From positions 248,001 through 312,000 of the forward strand of contig NZ_JAUMKB010000002.1 in assembly GCF_030519375.1 (NCBI RefSeq): 64,000 bases of DNA, in the 5' to 3' direction. Both the position numbers and the translations under genes were made by a program. Shown one piece after another: positions 53,783 to 63,077 of the stretch. The first letter of the stretch is position 1. Every line of letters starts with the position of its first letter. The notes beneath the pieces were generated by a model that saw only the letters and a list, made by a program, of their open reading frames with translations, searched no databases and was not told the origin of the DNA. This DNA comes from Mucilaginibacter tolerans. Lineage in GTDB: Bacteria; Bacteroidota; Bacteroidia; Sphingobacteriales; Sphingobacteriaceae.

Positions 53783-54298
53783 ATGAAGAAAATCTTATTT
53801 ACAGTCTTATTTTTAGCCCCGTTTATCGGGTTCGCACAAAAACTCAAAGAATATCATGCGTCAAATGGGATAACTTATCATCCGGGCGATACCATTAAAG
53901 TTGGATTAGGATCAATGCCTGACGGTAATTTTAAATATATCCAGATCAATCAATTGCTTCCCGGCCCGCCGGACCCGCGGCGCAGCAACAGTATGACTGC
54001 GCGCAAAGATATGTCGGGCAGCGGTTATGTGATCAAAAAGATTCAGAATGTAAGGCAAATGGGCGGCGGTGATAAAACGGTGATCACCATCAAAACCGGT
54101 GGTCTGCCGACCTGCGATATCTGGATAGACGAAGCGATAAAGACCTGTGAAGTAACGCCCTGTGCTGATCAGAAATCCGGTACAGCAACCCAATACAGTG
54201 TTGCCGACGAACTGCTCAAACTAAAAAAACTACTGGACGCGGGGGGCATTACCCAGGCGGAGTATGACGCGCAGAAGAAGAAGTTGCTGGCACAGTGA
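53783..54298 (+). CDS. Exported protein with C-terminal SHOCT-like motif
   Basis: A 171-residue protein with a Sec signal peptide (ending GFAQ, residue 18). The middle is beta-rich and not recognised (residues 20-130). The last 30 residues (ADELLKLKKLLDAGGITQAEY) match the SHOCT short oligomerisation motif, often seen at the ends of bacterial proteins. Function is unknown. It stands alone between the VTT gene and GH116. Confidence 0.75.
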   Translation: MKKILFTVLFLAPFIGFAQKLKEYHASNGITYHPGDTIKVGLGSMPDGNFKYIQINQLLPGPPDPRRSNSMTARKDMSGSGYVIKKIQNVRQMGGGDKTVITIKTGGLPTCDIWIDEAIKTCEVTPCADQKSGTATQYSVADELLKLKKLLDAGGITQAEYDAQKKKLLAQ

Positions 54299-54358
54299 AG
54301 GATGGCATAAGTCTTGAGTTCTGAGCTTTAAGTCTCAAAGCCTGTGCATTATTCAGAT

Positions 54359-54366
54359 TATTTTTG
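54359..54366 (+). promoter_or_regulatory. Possible -7 box of the GH116 gene
   Basis: TATTTTTG fits TAnnTTTG, 28 bp before the start codon. No clear -33 element is visible. Confidence 0.3.
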
Positions 54367-54394
54367 ATAATTTCAGGCACCAATCATAAACTTT

Positions 54395-57043
54395 ATGGGA
54401 GACAAACCAGGTAAAAAGACCTCTGGCCGAAGAGACTTTTTAAAAAGCGTCAGCGTGGGCGGAACAATGGCTTTTATTCCGCTAAATATACTTAGCATAG
54501 CGGATAAGAAACCTGAGCCGGCACCATACCCAGCCGAATTATCCAAAAAGCACTCTGATGAAAAGCGAAAATATAATACACCCTATACTGGCGAATTCCT
54601 TAACCGTGTTGCTTTCCCGATAGGCGGCTTGGGTGCTGGTATGTTTTGTTTGGAGGGCACGGGTGTTGTTTCGCAGGTATCGGTACGCAACCAGCCGGAT
54701 ATGTTTAATGATCCGGGGATGTTTGCTGCCATTTCAATAAAAGGCATCGAAAACGGGGCCAAGTTAATGGAAGGTCCGGTGCCTGACTGGAAAAAATTTG
54801 GTTTGCACGATGCAGGAAATGGTCTGAGTGGATCGACCACGGGATTGCCGCATTTTCATAGTGCAAGCTTTAAAACGGAATTCCCTTTTTGCCAGATTGA
54901 ACTTACGGATAAGGACATTCCCTTATTGATCCAAATTACTGGTTGGAGCCCTTTTATTCCAACTGATGATGACAATTCGAGTTTGCCGGCTGGGGCTATT
55001 GAATATCACTTTACTAATCCTGGTAAAACAGCCATTGACGCGGTCTTCTCCTTTAATGCGAAGAATTTTTTAAAGGTTGACGAGGGAAAAAATAGTATAA
55101 AGCCAATCAAAAACGGCTTTGTCTTGTCCGAAGTCGGAACAAAAGAAAAACCATATCCTACAGATTTTGCCATTTTTTCGGCAGAAGAGAATACCGTGGT
55201 CGACCATTGCTGGTTTAGGGGCGGATGGTGGGACCCGTTCACCATGGCATGGAACGCGATAAAAAACGGCGAGGCAAAAAGCAACCCACCTGTGCCTAAT
55301 GATGCTCCGGGGGCAAGCTTATACGTGCCATTTAAATTGGAGGCCGGTCAGAAAAAAGTCATTAGAGTGATGATGACCTGGTACACGCCTGATTCGGAAA
55401 TTACCTTCGGCAAAATGAGGACCCGCAAGCAAGACTGCGATGCTGCCAGCGGATGCTGCAATACACCTTCGGATCTGGAACTGGATAAATACGATAAGAA
55501 TTTTAATGGTAAGTTTTACAAGCCCTGGTATAGCAGCAAATTTGATAGCGTGAGCGCTGTTACAGCTTATTGGGCTCAGAATTATGACGACCTGAGAAAG
55601 AAGTCGGGATTATTCAGTACCACCTTTTACAATAGCACGTTGCCAGCTGAGGTAATCGAAGCCGTTGCAGCCAATCTTACCATCCTGAAATCGCCAACGG
55701 TAATGCGCCAGTTTGATGGCCGCTTGTGGAGCTTTGAAGGCTGCGGCGACTCATGGGGATGCTGTCACGGATCGTGCACGCATGTATGGAACTATGCGCA
55801 GGCTATCCCGCACCTGTTCCCGGCGCTGGAAAGAAGTTTGCGGCATACCGAGTTTTGTGAGAGCCAGGATGAGAGCGGGCATCAAACTTTCAGGGCCAAC
55901 CTACCCATAGGGCCGGCAGCACATGATTTTCATGCTGCTGCAGACGGGCAATTGGGCGGCATAATGAAGGTTTATCGCGAATGGCGCATCAGCGGGGATA
56001 ATAACTGGATCAAAAAGATGTATCCCATGGTAAAAACAAGCATGGATTACTGCATCAAAACCTGGGATCCGCGCCATAAAGGCGTAATAGAAGAGCCGCA
56101 CCATAACACCTACGACATTGAATTTTGGGGACCCGATGGGATGCATACCAGCTTTTATATCGGCGCGCTCAATGCATTTAGCGCCATGGGCGAATTCCTG
56201 GGAAAGGATGTAAGGTTTTACCGGCAGCTATCATCCAAAGGCAAGAAAATGCTGGAAAGCGAATTGTACGACAGCGAATATTTTATACAGAAAATAACCG
56301 TCGCCGGTTTGAGTGCTAAAAACCCGGCTACAGAGCAATCATTTGGGGGCGAATATTCAAAAGAAGCGCAGGCATTATTGGAAAAGGAAGGACCAAAATA
56401 CCAGTACGGCAAAGGCTGCCTTTCTGACGGCATACTCGGGGCATGGATAGGACGCATGTGCATGGTGCCAGAGACGATCGATCCGCAAAAAATTAACAGC
56501 CATATTAAAGCGGTTTATAAGTATAATTTTAAAGAAGACCTGAGCGAACATGCCAACCCGCAGCGCCCGTCCTATGCCTTGGGCGACGAGGCAGGTCTGC
56601 TATTATGTACCTGGCCAAAGGGCGGAAAACTATCCCTGCCATTTGTTTACAGCGACGAGGTATGGACCGGCATTGAGCACCAGGTAGCATCCCACTTAAT
56701 GCTGATGGGTAACGTGGAAGAAGGTCTTGGCATTCTCCGCGCCTCGCGTGACCGATACGATGGCCGTATCCGCAACCCTTTTAACGAATACGAATGCGGT
56801 CATTGGTATGCCCGGGCACTGGCTAGCTACGGCTATTTGCAAGCACTTACCGGCGTTCGTTTTGATGCGGTAACCAAAACGCTTTACATCGACTCTCGAG
56901 TTGGGGATTTTACGAGTTTTCTGAGTACTGAAACTGGGTTTGGGAATGTGAGTTTGAAAGGTGGGAAACCGTCGTTGGATGTGGTTTATGGGAATATTAA
57001 GGTGGAAAAGGTGATGGTTGGTGGGAGGGAAACGGTTTTTTAA
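54395..57043 (+). CDS. Tat-exported GH116 glycosidase
   Basis: An 882-residue enzyme of the GBA2-like family. The Tat signal GRRDFLK (residues 11-17) is followed by a hydrophobic segment. GBA2_N features open the mature part (VAFPIGGLGAGMFCLEGTG). The DUF608 catalytic barrel carries SCTHVWNYAQAIPH, then HHNTYDIEFWGPDGM and SDEVWTGIEHQVASHLM. The family cleaves beta-glucosides, glucosylceramide or beta-xylosides. Tat export suggests a folded, possibly metal-bound, periplasmic enzyme. The SMP-30 gene follows at 36 bp, perhaps acting on an oxidised product. Confidence 0.9.
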   Translation: MGDKPGKKTSGRRDFLKSVSVGGTMAFIPLNILSIADKKPEPAPYPAELSKKHSDEKRKYNTPYTGEFLNRVAFPIGGLGAGMFCLEGTGVVSQVSVRNQPDMFNDPGMFAAISIKGIENGAKLMEGPVPDWKKFGLHDAGNGLSGSTTGLPHFHSASFKTEFPFCQIELTDKDIPLLIQITGWSPFIPTDDDNSSLPAGAIEYHFTNPGKTAIDAVFSFNAKNFLKVDEGKNSIKPIKNGFVLSEVGTKEKPYPTDFAIFSAEENTVVDHCWFRGGWWDPFTMAWNAIKNGEAKSNPPVPNDAPGASLYVPFKLEAGQKKVIRVMMTWYTPDSEITFGKMRTRKQDCDAASGCCNTPSDLELDKYDKNFNGKFYKPWYSSKFDSVSAVTAYWAQNYDDLRKKSGLFSTTFYNSTLPAEVIEAVAANLTILKSPTVMRQFDGRLWSFEGCGDSWGCCHGSCTHVWNYAQAIPHLFPALERSLRHTEFCESQDESGHQTFRANLPIGPAAHDFHAAADGQLGGIMKVYREWRISGDNNWIKKMYPMVKTSMDYCIKTWDPRHKGVIEEPHHNTYDIEFWGPDGMHTSFYIGALNAFSAMGEFLGKDVRFYRQLSSKGKKMLESELYDSEYFIQKITVAGLSAKNPATEQSFGGEYSKEAQALLEKEGPKYQYGKGCLSDGILGAWIGRMCMVPETIDPQKINSHIKAVYKYNFKEDLSEHANPQRPSYALGDEAGLLLCTWPKGGKLSLPFVYSDEVWTGIEHQVASHLMLMGNVEEGLGILRASRDRYDGRIRNPFNEYECGHWYARALASYGYLQALTGVRFDAVTKTLYIDSRVGDFTSFLSTETGFGNVSLKGGKPSLDVVYGNIKVEKVMVGGRETVF

Positions 57044-57079
57044 TAGTTATTTTAGACTGATAACCAATAATATACCTAT

Positions 57080-58090
57080 ATGATAACTAATCGTAATCGT
57101 TTATTGTGGATGATAATCCTTTTAACAGGACACATCTCTGCCGGCTTTGCCCAGGCAGCAAAACCATTGATGACTTTAAAACAGATAGACCCTGAATTCA
57201 GCAGCATAGTTAGTAGAAACGCTAAGGCGCAAATATTGGCCGATGGGTTTTTGTGGAGTGAAGGGCCAGTATGGGTGGAAAGCCAAAAAATGTTCATTTT
57301 CTCTGACGTTAAAAAAAACATGATTTACAAATGGACCGAGGAGAAAGGCAAGGAGGTTTATCTGAAGCCTTCGGGCTATACAGGGACTTTACCGAGGGGT
57401 GGAGAGCTTGGCTCAAATGGCCTGGGGTTAAATTTAAAAGGCCAATTGGTGATCTGTCAGCATGGTGACAGGGCGGTATCTATAATGGACGCTCCTTTGG
57501 ATAAACCCCAACCCAAATTTATCAAGATAGCATTTAATTATAAAGGTAAAAGGTTTAATAGTCCCAATGACCTTGCCTTTTTAAGCAACGGCGATATTTA
57601 TTTTACAGATCCGCCCTATGGACTTGAAAAAAATGTGGACGACCCTTTAAAAGAGGCGCCATATCAGGGCGTTTATAGAATTTCAGCGAACGGCAAAATA
57701 ACCCTGCTTACTGATACGCTCACTCGGCCAAACGGCATAGGATTCTTTCCTGGCGGCAAAACCATATTGATCTCCAATTCAGACCCCTCAAAAGCTTATT
57801 GGTATGTTTATGATCTTGATAAGAACGGCCTTTTCACTCATGGCAGGATATTTTACAGCGCAAATGAGGCGGCAAAGACAGCCGCCGGCATGCCCGATGG
57901 CCTAAAGATCGACAAAAAAGGCCATGTGTTTGCTTCCGGCCCAGGCGGCATATGGGTTTTCAACCGGGCAGGCCAGTTACTGGGCAAAATATTAATAAAT
58001 GATCTTGTTTCTAATTGCCGTTTATCGGGTGATGAGAAAACACTGTATGTAACATCCAATCATCGTGTTTTGAAGATAGTGCTGCGTTAA
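57080..58090 (+). CDS. SMP-30/gluconolactonase-family protein
   Basis: A 336-residue exported six-blade beta-propeller (signal peptide residues 1-25, ending GFAQA). It contains the family metal-site blocks: LWSEGPVWVESQ (Glu), FNSPNDLAFLSNGDIYFTDPPYG (Asn, Asp), and AGMPDGLKIDKKG (Asp). SMP-30 members hydrolyse sugar lactones with a divalent metal. Lying 36 bp after GH116, it probably opens a lactone formed from sugar released there; that link is inferred. Confidence 0.9.
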   Translation: MITNRNRLLWMIILLTGHISAGFAQAAKPLMTLKQIDPEFSSIVSRNAKAQILADGFLWSEGPVWVESQKMFIFSDVKKNMIYKWTEEKGKEVYLKPSGYTGTLPRGGELGSNGLGLNLKGQLVICQHGDRAVSIMDAPLDKPQPKFIKIAFNYKGKRFNSPNDLAFLSNGDIYFTDPPYGLEKNVDDPLKEAPYQGVYRISANGKITLLTDTLTRPNGIGFFPGGKTILISNSDPSKAYWYVYDLDKNGLFTHGRIFYSANEAAKTAAGMPDGLKIDKKGHVFASGPGGIWVFNRAGQLLGKILINDLVSNCRLSGDEKTLYVTSNHRVLKIVLR

Positions 58091-58114
58091 AGTGCGTGGC
58101 GGAGACGGGTCTTT

Positions 58115-58147
58115 GCGCACCGCACTTCGAGTCCCCCAGCGTGACAC
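58115..58147. repeat. Half-decayed copy of the dispersed palindrome
   Basis: CACTTCGAGTCCCCCAGCGT (58132-...) and its flank resemble the right arm of the 12280-12346 element (CGCTTCGAGAGCCTCAGCAT), but the left arm is not recognisable. Lies between SMP-30 and the EthD-like gene. Confidence 0.4.
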
Positions 58148-58218
58148 CCTTTTTGTCAAAAAAACACAACTAAACTGATTATCAAAATCTTATATTTACT
58201 TAACCAAAGTAAACCGAC

Positions 58219-58530
58219 ATGATAAAAGTGAGCGTTCTCTATCCGAATGGGGAGGGTAAAACCTTCGATATGGAATATTACCTCGGTACACATATTCCAA
58301 TGGTTTTGCAATTATTAGGCGATGCATGTAAGAAGGGAGCGGCGGAGCAGGGTATTGCCGGCGGTACGCCAGGCTCGGCGCCAACCTATACAGCAATGGG
58401 GCATATGTATTTTGAAAAACTGGAGGACTTTAACTCTGCGTTTTCACCCCATGCCAGCGAAATTATGGGTGATATTCCAAACTATACCAATATTGCCCCG
58501 GTTATTCAGATCAGCGAGGTGAAGCTCTAA
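58219..58530 (+). CDS. EthD-family protein
   Basis: A 103-residue ferredoxin-like protein of the EthD family. The typical features are the start MIKVSVLYPN, EYYLGTHIPMV (His conserved) and the late FSPHASEIMGDIPNYTNI. EthD-like proteins occur in degradation pathways but the biochemical role is open. It stands alone. Confidence 0.88.
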   Translation: MIKVSVLYPNGEGKTFDMEYYLGTHIPMVLQLLGDACKKGAAEQGIAGGTPGSAPTYTAMGHMYFEKLEDFNSAFSPHASEIMGDIPNYTNIAPVIQISEVKL

Positions 58531-58620
58531 ATTGGTGTTCACACCAAACAAAGATAAAAGCGGCTACCAATACCCAATGACCGGGCGACAATTAAAAACT
58601 TTTTCTGAAATTAGTCGCCG

Positions 58621-59349
58621 ATGAAAGTTGAGTTGTTTATCCCTTGTTTTGTTGATCAGCTTTACCCTGATACCGCCTGGAATACCGTTAAAGTTTTAGA
58701 AAAAGCGGGGTGTTCAGTTAGCTACAACCCCGAGCAAACCTGTTGTGGTCAGCCGGCATTTAATGCCGGTTTCTGGGACGAAGCTAAAACAGTGGGAACG
58801 AAATTTCTCAATGGCTTTTCAGAAGACAGTGTGATTATAGCGCCTTCTGCATCCTGCACGGGCATGGTCAAAAACTACTATAACGACTTGTTTACCAATA
58901 CACTCTTGCATAATAAATGCCGTGCCATACAGGGTAATATTTATGAGTTATCGGATTTTCTGGTGAATATCCTGCAGGTTGATTACTTCGGTGCCGAACT
59001 GGATGGGCGTGCTGTATATCATGATAGCTGCAGCGCCCTGCGCGAATGTAAAATTAAAGAAGAGCCACGCCAATTATTATCCAAAGTGCTCGGCTTGGAA
59101 CTGGTAGATCTGAAAGATAACGAAACCTGTTGCGGTTTTGGCGGTACATTTGCCGTCAAGTTCGACGCTATATCCACTGCAATGGCCCAGCAAAAAGTAG
59201 ATAATGCCCTGGCAGCGGAAGCTGATTATATTATATCCACTGATGCGTCCTGCCTGCTACACCTGCAGGGGTATATCGATAAAAACAATCTTCCAATCAA
59301 AACTATGCACCTGGCCGATGTACTGGCTCATGGGTGGGGGAATGTTTGA
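58621..59349 (+). CDS. LutA-like Fe-S/cysteine-rich oxidoreductase subunit
   Basis: A 242-residue protein with two cysteine-rich (CCG) domains. The first has Cys9 and Cys41-Cys42 (EQTCCGQPAFN). The second has DSCSALRECK and ETCCGFGGTFAVKF. This is the LutA/YkgE type that, with LutB and LutC, oxidises L-lactate. No LutB or LutC is in this window, so the complex must be encoded elsewhere or the protein has another partner. It lies 90 bp after the EthD-like gene. Confidence 0.88.
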   Translation: MKVELFIPCFVDQLYPDTAWNTVKVLEKAGCSVSYNPEQTCCGQPAFNAGFWDEAKTVGTKFLNGFSEDSVIIAPSASCTGMVKNYYNDLFTNTLLHNKCRAIQGNIYELSDFLVNILQVDYFGAELDGRAVYHDSCSALRECKIKEEPRQLLSKVLGLELVDLKDNETCCGFGGTFAVKFDAISTAMAQQKVDNALAAEADYIISTDASCLLHLQGYIDKNNLPIKTMHLADVLAHGWGNV

Positions 59350-59403
59350 TTTACGATTTTAGATTGACTTGAATCATAATGAATGCTTTTTTGTTTGGCA
59401 GAT

Positions 59404-59682
59404 ATGATGCCATTAAAAATGCATAAATATCACAGTGATCATGATAGTGGTGTGGTGGCTTATCATATTGAAGATCGTGATATAAAGATCCTTTTTCCTC
59501 CTGATAAGGATGGGAAGCCGTTTGTATATACCTACAGTTACTCCAGACCGGGCAAAAAGCATGTGGAAGAAATGAAGAAGCTTGCTGAGAAGGGCTCGGA
59601 TTTGGCAACTTATATCAATAAAAATATTCGAGAAAGGTATGAAAGGAGAGACCGCGCTGACAATGTGATTATAACAGATTAA
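59404..59682 (+). CDS. Small hypothetical protein
   Basis: A 92-residue protein using the ATG at 59404; an ATG at 59383 would add seven residues, and the choice is not firm. The C-terminal part (EEMKKLAEKGSDLATYINKN, then IRERYERRDR) is charged and helical and loosely recalls KTSC-type proteins, but I do not claim membership. No signal peptide. It stands alone before thrS. Confidence 0.5.
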   Translation: MMPLKMHKYHSDHDSGVVAYHIEDRDIKILFPPDKDGKPFVYTYSYSRPGKKHVEEMKKLAEKGSDLATYINKNIRERYERRDRADNVIITD

Positions 59683-59729
59683 TCGGCATAATCAAAATTC
59701 AACAATCTGTATAATCATCTAAAATCTTC

Positions 59730-59737
59730 TATATTTG
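59730..59737 (+). promoter_or_regulatory. Possible -7 box of the thrS operon
   Basis: TATATTTG, a full TAnnTTTG match, lies 69 bp before the thrS start. No clear -33 element is visible. Confidence 0.45.
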
Positions 59738-59749
59738 CACACAAACATA

Positions 59750-59785
59750 AGGTCACTTAGTAGGTGACCTATTCATTTTTCATAG
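59750..59785 (+). promoter_or_regulatory. Leader hairpin of the thrS operon
   Basis: AGGTCAC (59750-59756) pairs perfectly with GTGACCT (59764-59770) around a 7 nt loop, and a T-rich stretch (ATTCATTTTTCAT) follows. It lies in the leader between the -7 box and thrS. It could be an attenuator or a leader-stabilising hairpin. Confidence 0.5.
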
Positions 59786-59806
59786 AAAATTAAATCATAG
59801 TTGTAG

Positions 59807-61732
59807 ATGATTAACATTACACTTCCCGATGGTTCCGTTCGTCAGTACGAAAAGGGAACTACTGCCATGCAGATCGCTCTGTCGATCTCCGAAGGCTTAG
59901 CAAGAAACGTATTAGCGGCCGAAGTTGACGGCCAGGTTTGGGATGCCAGTCGCCATATTGAACAAGATGCGCATGTAAAATTGCTTACCTGGACCGACAC
60001 TAATGGTAAATCGACTTTTTGGCACTCATCAGCCCACTTAATGGCCGAGGCTTTAGAAGCTTTGTATCCTGGCACTAAGTTTGGTATCGGTCCGGCTATT
60101 GAGACCGGTTTTTATTACGATGTAGATTTTGGTGACCGCGAGTTTTCTTCGGATGATTTTAAACAGATCGAAGACAAAATTCTGGAGCTGGCTAAAACTA
60201 AAGAGGAATATGTCCGTACGCCGGTGTCCAAAGCTGATGCTATTGACTATTTTACAAAAAAAGGTGATGAGTACAAGCTTGACCTGATAAAGGACCTGCC
60301 TGACGGCTCTATCACTTTCTATACACAGGGTAACTTTACTGATCTTTGCCGTGGGCCACATATCCCGAACACAGGTTTTATAAAGGCAGTAAAACTAATG
60401 AATGTTGCCGGCGCTTACTGGCGCGGTGACGAGACTCGTAAACAGCTAACCCGTATTTATGCGGTTACTTTCCCGAAGCAAAGCGAATTGACTGATTATT
60501 TGCACCTGATAGAGGAGGCAAAAAAACGTGATCACCGTAAATTAGGTAAGGAGCTGGAATTGTTTGCCTTTTCTGAAAAAGTCGGCATGGGCCTACCATT
60601 ATGGCTGCCAAAAGGCACTGCTTTACGTGAGCGTTTGGTAAACTTTATGCGTAATGCACAGGTAAAAGCGGGTTATGAGCAAGTTATCTCTCCGCATATC
60701 GGTCATAAAAACCTGTATGTAACTTCTGGTCATTACGAAAAATATGGTAAGGACAGTTTCCAGCCAATACAAACACCGCAAGAAGGAGAGGAGTTTTTCC
60801 TGAAACCAATGAATTGCCCGCATCACTGTGAGATGTATAAAACCAAACCGCGTTCATATAAGGATCTGCCGGTTCGTTATGCTGAATTCGGCACTGTTTA
60901 TCGCTATGAGCAAAGCGGTGAGTTGCATGGTTTGACACGGGTTCGCGGCTTTACTCAAGATGATGCGCACTTGTTTTGCCGCCCCGACCAGGTAAAAGAA
61001 GAATTTAAAAAAGTGATTGATCTGGTGCTGTATGTGTTCTCGGCCCTGGGTTTTGAAGAATATACTGCACAGATATCGCTTCGTGACCCTGAAAATAAGG
61101 CCAAGTATATTGGCTCTGACGAAAACTGGGCATTGGCCGAACAGGCTATTATTGAAGCAGCTGATGAGAAAGGTTTAAAAACTGTCGTAGAATTAGGCGA
61201 AGCCGCCTTTTACGGACCTAAGCTCGACTTTATGGTAAAGGACGCAATAGGCCGTAAATGGCAGTTAGGCACTATACAGGTAGATTATAACCTGCCAGAG
61301 CGCTTTGAATTGGAATATACCGGCAGCGACAATCAAAAGCACCGCCCGGTGATGATCCACCGTGCGCCTTTTGGCTCATTGGAGCGTTTTGTGGCAGTTT
61401 TGATCGAGCACTGCGCGGGTAATTTTCCGTTGTGGTTATCGCCTGAACAATTCACCATCCTGCCCATATCTGAAAAATATGAAGAATATGCAAAAAAACT
61501 TTCTGATATATTAAAAGATTCCGATATTTGCGGGCTGATTGATTTTAGAGACGAAAAGATAGGGCGGAAGATACGCGACGCTGAAGTCAAAAAAATCCCT
61601 TATATGCTTATTGTAGGCGAAAAAGAGGCAGCTGAAGGTTTAGTTTCAGTTCGAAAGCATGGACAAGGCGATTTGGGCAGCATGACTATTGAAGAATTTA
61701 AACAACAAATAATAAAAGAAATAACGGTATAA
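59807..61732 (+). CDS. thrS: Threonyl-tRNA synthetase
   Basis: A 641-residue class II synthetase. The TGS domain is at the N-terminus ([16 protein letters not shown]). The editing domain holds the [11 protein letters not shown] zinc-like motif. The catalytic core has [11 protein letters not shown] (Cys in the metal site), [14 protein letters not shown] and [11 protein letters not shown]. The anticodon-binding domain ends the protein. It forms the first gene of the thrS-infC-rpmI-rplT unit; infC starts 1 bp after its stop. Confidence 0.96.
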   Translation: MINITLPDGSVRQYEKGTTAMQIALSISEGLARNVLAAEVDGQVWDASRHIEQDAHVKLLTWTDTNGKSTFWHSSAHLMAEALEALYPGTKFGIGPAIETGFYYDVDFGDREFSSDDFKQIEDKILELAKTKEEYVRTPVSKADAIDYFTKKGDEYKLDLIKDLPDGSITFYTQGNFTDLCRGPHIPNTGFIKAVKLMNVAGAYWRGDETRKQLTRIYAVTFPKQSELTDYLHLIEEAKKRDHRKLGKELELFAFSEKVGMGLPLWLPKGTALRERLVNFMRNAQVKAGYEQVISPHIGHKNLYVTSGHYEKYGKDSFQPIQTPQEGEEFFLKPMNCPHHCEMYKTKPRSYKDLPVRYAEFGTVYRYEQSGELHGLTRVRGFTQDDAHLFCRPDQVKEEFKKVIDLVLYVFSALGFEEYTAQISLRDPENKAKYIGSDENWALAEQAIIEAADEKGLKTVVELGEAAFYGPKLDFMVKDAIGRKWQLGTIQVDYNLPERFELEYTGSDNQKHRPVMIHRAPFGSLERFVAVLIEHCAGNFPLWLSPEQFTILPISEKYEEYAKKLSDILKDSDICGLIDFRDEKIGRKIRDAEVKKIPYMLIVGEKEAAEGLVSVRKHGQGDLGSMTIEEFKQQIIKEITV

Positions 61733-61733
61733 C

Positions 61734-62303
61734 TTGGCATTAAACAAACCCAATTTTAACAGAGGACCAAGGCCACCTTTTAAGAAAAAGGAAGCCGAAC
61801 ACAACATTAACCAATTCATCAGAGCTCAGGAAGTTCGCCTTGTAGGTGACAACGTTGAGCAAGGTGTGTACTCATTAAGAGATGCACTTGCGATAGCACA
61901 AGAGCAGGAATTGGACCTGGTTGAAATCTCTCCGAATGCTGTTCCGCCTGTTTGTAAAGTAATAGACTATAATAAGTTTATTTACGAACAGAAGAAGAAG
62001 ATGAAGGAGATCAAAAGTAACGCTAAGCAAACCGTTATAAAGGAGATCCGCTTCGGACCGAACACGGACGACCACGATTTCGAGTTTAAATTGAAGCATG
62101 CCATCAAATTCCTGGAAGCAGGCGAAAAAGTGAGGGCATATGTACACTTCAAAGGTCGTGCGATAGTATACAAAGAGCAGGGAGAAATTCTGTTACTGCG
62201 TTTCGCACAGGCATTAGAGGAAGTCGGCAAGGTTGAACAATTGCCAAAACTGGAAGGAAAACGGATGTTCTTAACCGTAGCTTCCAAAGGAGTAAAGAAA
62301 TAA
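61734..62303 (+). CDS. infC: Translation initiation factor IF-3
   Basis: A 189-residue IF-3 that binds the 30S subunit and proofreads start-codon choice. The two domains are visible: [20 protein letters not shown] (N-terminal) and [21 protein letters not shown] (C-terminal). The start is TTG at 61734, one base after the thrS stop codon; no ATG occurs before the middle of the conserved N-terminal domain, so a non-AUG start is required. In E. coli infC uses AUU, by which IF-3 limits its own synthesis. The same logic may hold here. A 19-residue basic leader ([15 protein letters not shown]) precedes the domain. Confidence 0.93.
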   Translation: MALNKPNFNRGPRPPFKKKEAEHNINQFIRAQEVRLVGDNVEQGVYSLRDALAIAQEQELDLVEISPNAVPPVCKVIDYNKFIYEQKKKMKEIKSNAKQTVIKEIRFGPNTDDHDFEFKLKHAIKFLEAGEKVRAYVHFKGRAIVYKEQGEILLLRFAQALEEVGKVEQLPKLEGKRMFLTVASKGVKK

Positions 62304-62391
62304 ATTTTACGTGTGACGTTTTACGTTGTACGTTTTTTATAGAGAGCAAACGTTGAGAAACGTAAATATCTAAAAACAAACAAATAGAGTT

Positions 62392-62592
62392 ATGCCAAAA
62401 ATGAAAACCAATTCCAGTGCTAAAAAGCGTTTCACGCTTACTGGGACCGGTAAAATCGCAAGAAAGAACGCATACAAAAGCCACATCTTAACCAAGATGT
62501 CAACCAAACGTAAGCGTAACCTTACCCACACCAGTTTAGTATCTGATGCGGATATGGGTAACGTAAAACGTATGCTTTGTATCGGAAAGTAA
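62392..62592 (+). CDS. rpmI: Ribosomal protein L35
   Basis: A 66-residue basic protein of the 50S subunit. It has the family start [21 protein letters not shown] and the conserved KRKRNL block. It lies 88 bp after infC in the usual infC-rpmI-rplT order. Confidence 0.96.
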   Translation: MPKMKTNSSAKKRFTLTGTGKIARKNAYKSHILTKMSTKRKRNLTHTSLVSDADMGNVKRMLCIGK

Positions 62593-62674
62593 TTAATTAA
62601 TTTTTAAACCAGGTATTAGAGTAAACAAGATCTCCACATAAACGGGAGGCACTCACTACCAAAAAGACAAAAAG

Positions 62675-63019
62675 ATGCCACGTTCAGTTAACGCAGTAGC
62701 GTCGAGAAGACGCCGGAAAAGAATCATGAACCTCGCCAAAGGTTATTGGGGTTCAAGAAGCAAGGTTTATACCGTTGCAAAAAACACAGTTGAAAAAGGT
62801 TTACAGTACGCTTACCGCGACCGTAAAACCAAGAAAAGAGAGTTCAGGGCTTTATGGATACAACGTATCAACGCAGGTGCCCGTCAGCATGGGATTTCTT
62901 ACTCTCAGTTAATGGGTAAGTTAGCTGCTAAAAATATCGGTTTAAACCGTAAGGTATTGGCTGATTTAGCGATGAACAATCCGGATGCTTTCAAAGCAAT
63001 TGTTGATGCTGTAAAATAA
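62675..63019 (+). CDS. rplT: Ribosomal protein L20
   Basis: A 114-residue basic protein of the 50S subunit, needed for early assembly. It shows the family start [20 protein letters not shown], the conserved [15 protein letters not shown], and [10 protein letters not shown]. In other bacteria L20 represses its own operon; no L20-type leader could be identified by eye. It lies 82 bp after rpmI and is followed by a terminator. Confidence 0.97.
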   Translation: MPRSVNAVASRRRRKRIMNLAKGYWGSRSKVYTVAKNTVEKGLQYAYRDRKTKKREFRALWIQRINAGARQHGISYSQLMGKLAAKNIGLNRKVLADLAMNNPDAFKAIVDAVK

Positions 63020-63040
63020 AGATCCAGCAAAATAATTTTT

Positions 63041-63070
63041 AAAAGGCTTGCATTTATGCAGGCCTTTTTT
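63041..63070. terminator. Bidirectional terminator between rplT and chrA
   Basis: AAAAGGCTTGCAT (63041-63053) pairs with ATGCAGGCCTTTT (63056-63068) with one wobble; T runs follow on the plus strand and A/T runs on the minus strand. It lies between convergent genes. Confidence 0.85.
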
Positions 63071-63077
63071 GTTTATC

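Noticed and set aside
62304..62391. ACGT-rich repeat (ACGTTTTACGTTGTACG) after infC as an L20 control site
   Set aside because: The repeats do not form a clear stem that resembles known L20 leaders; left as unexplained.
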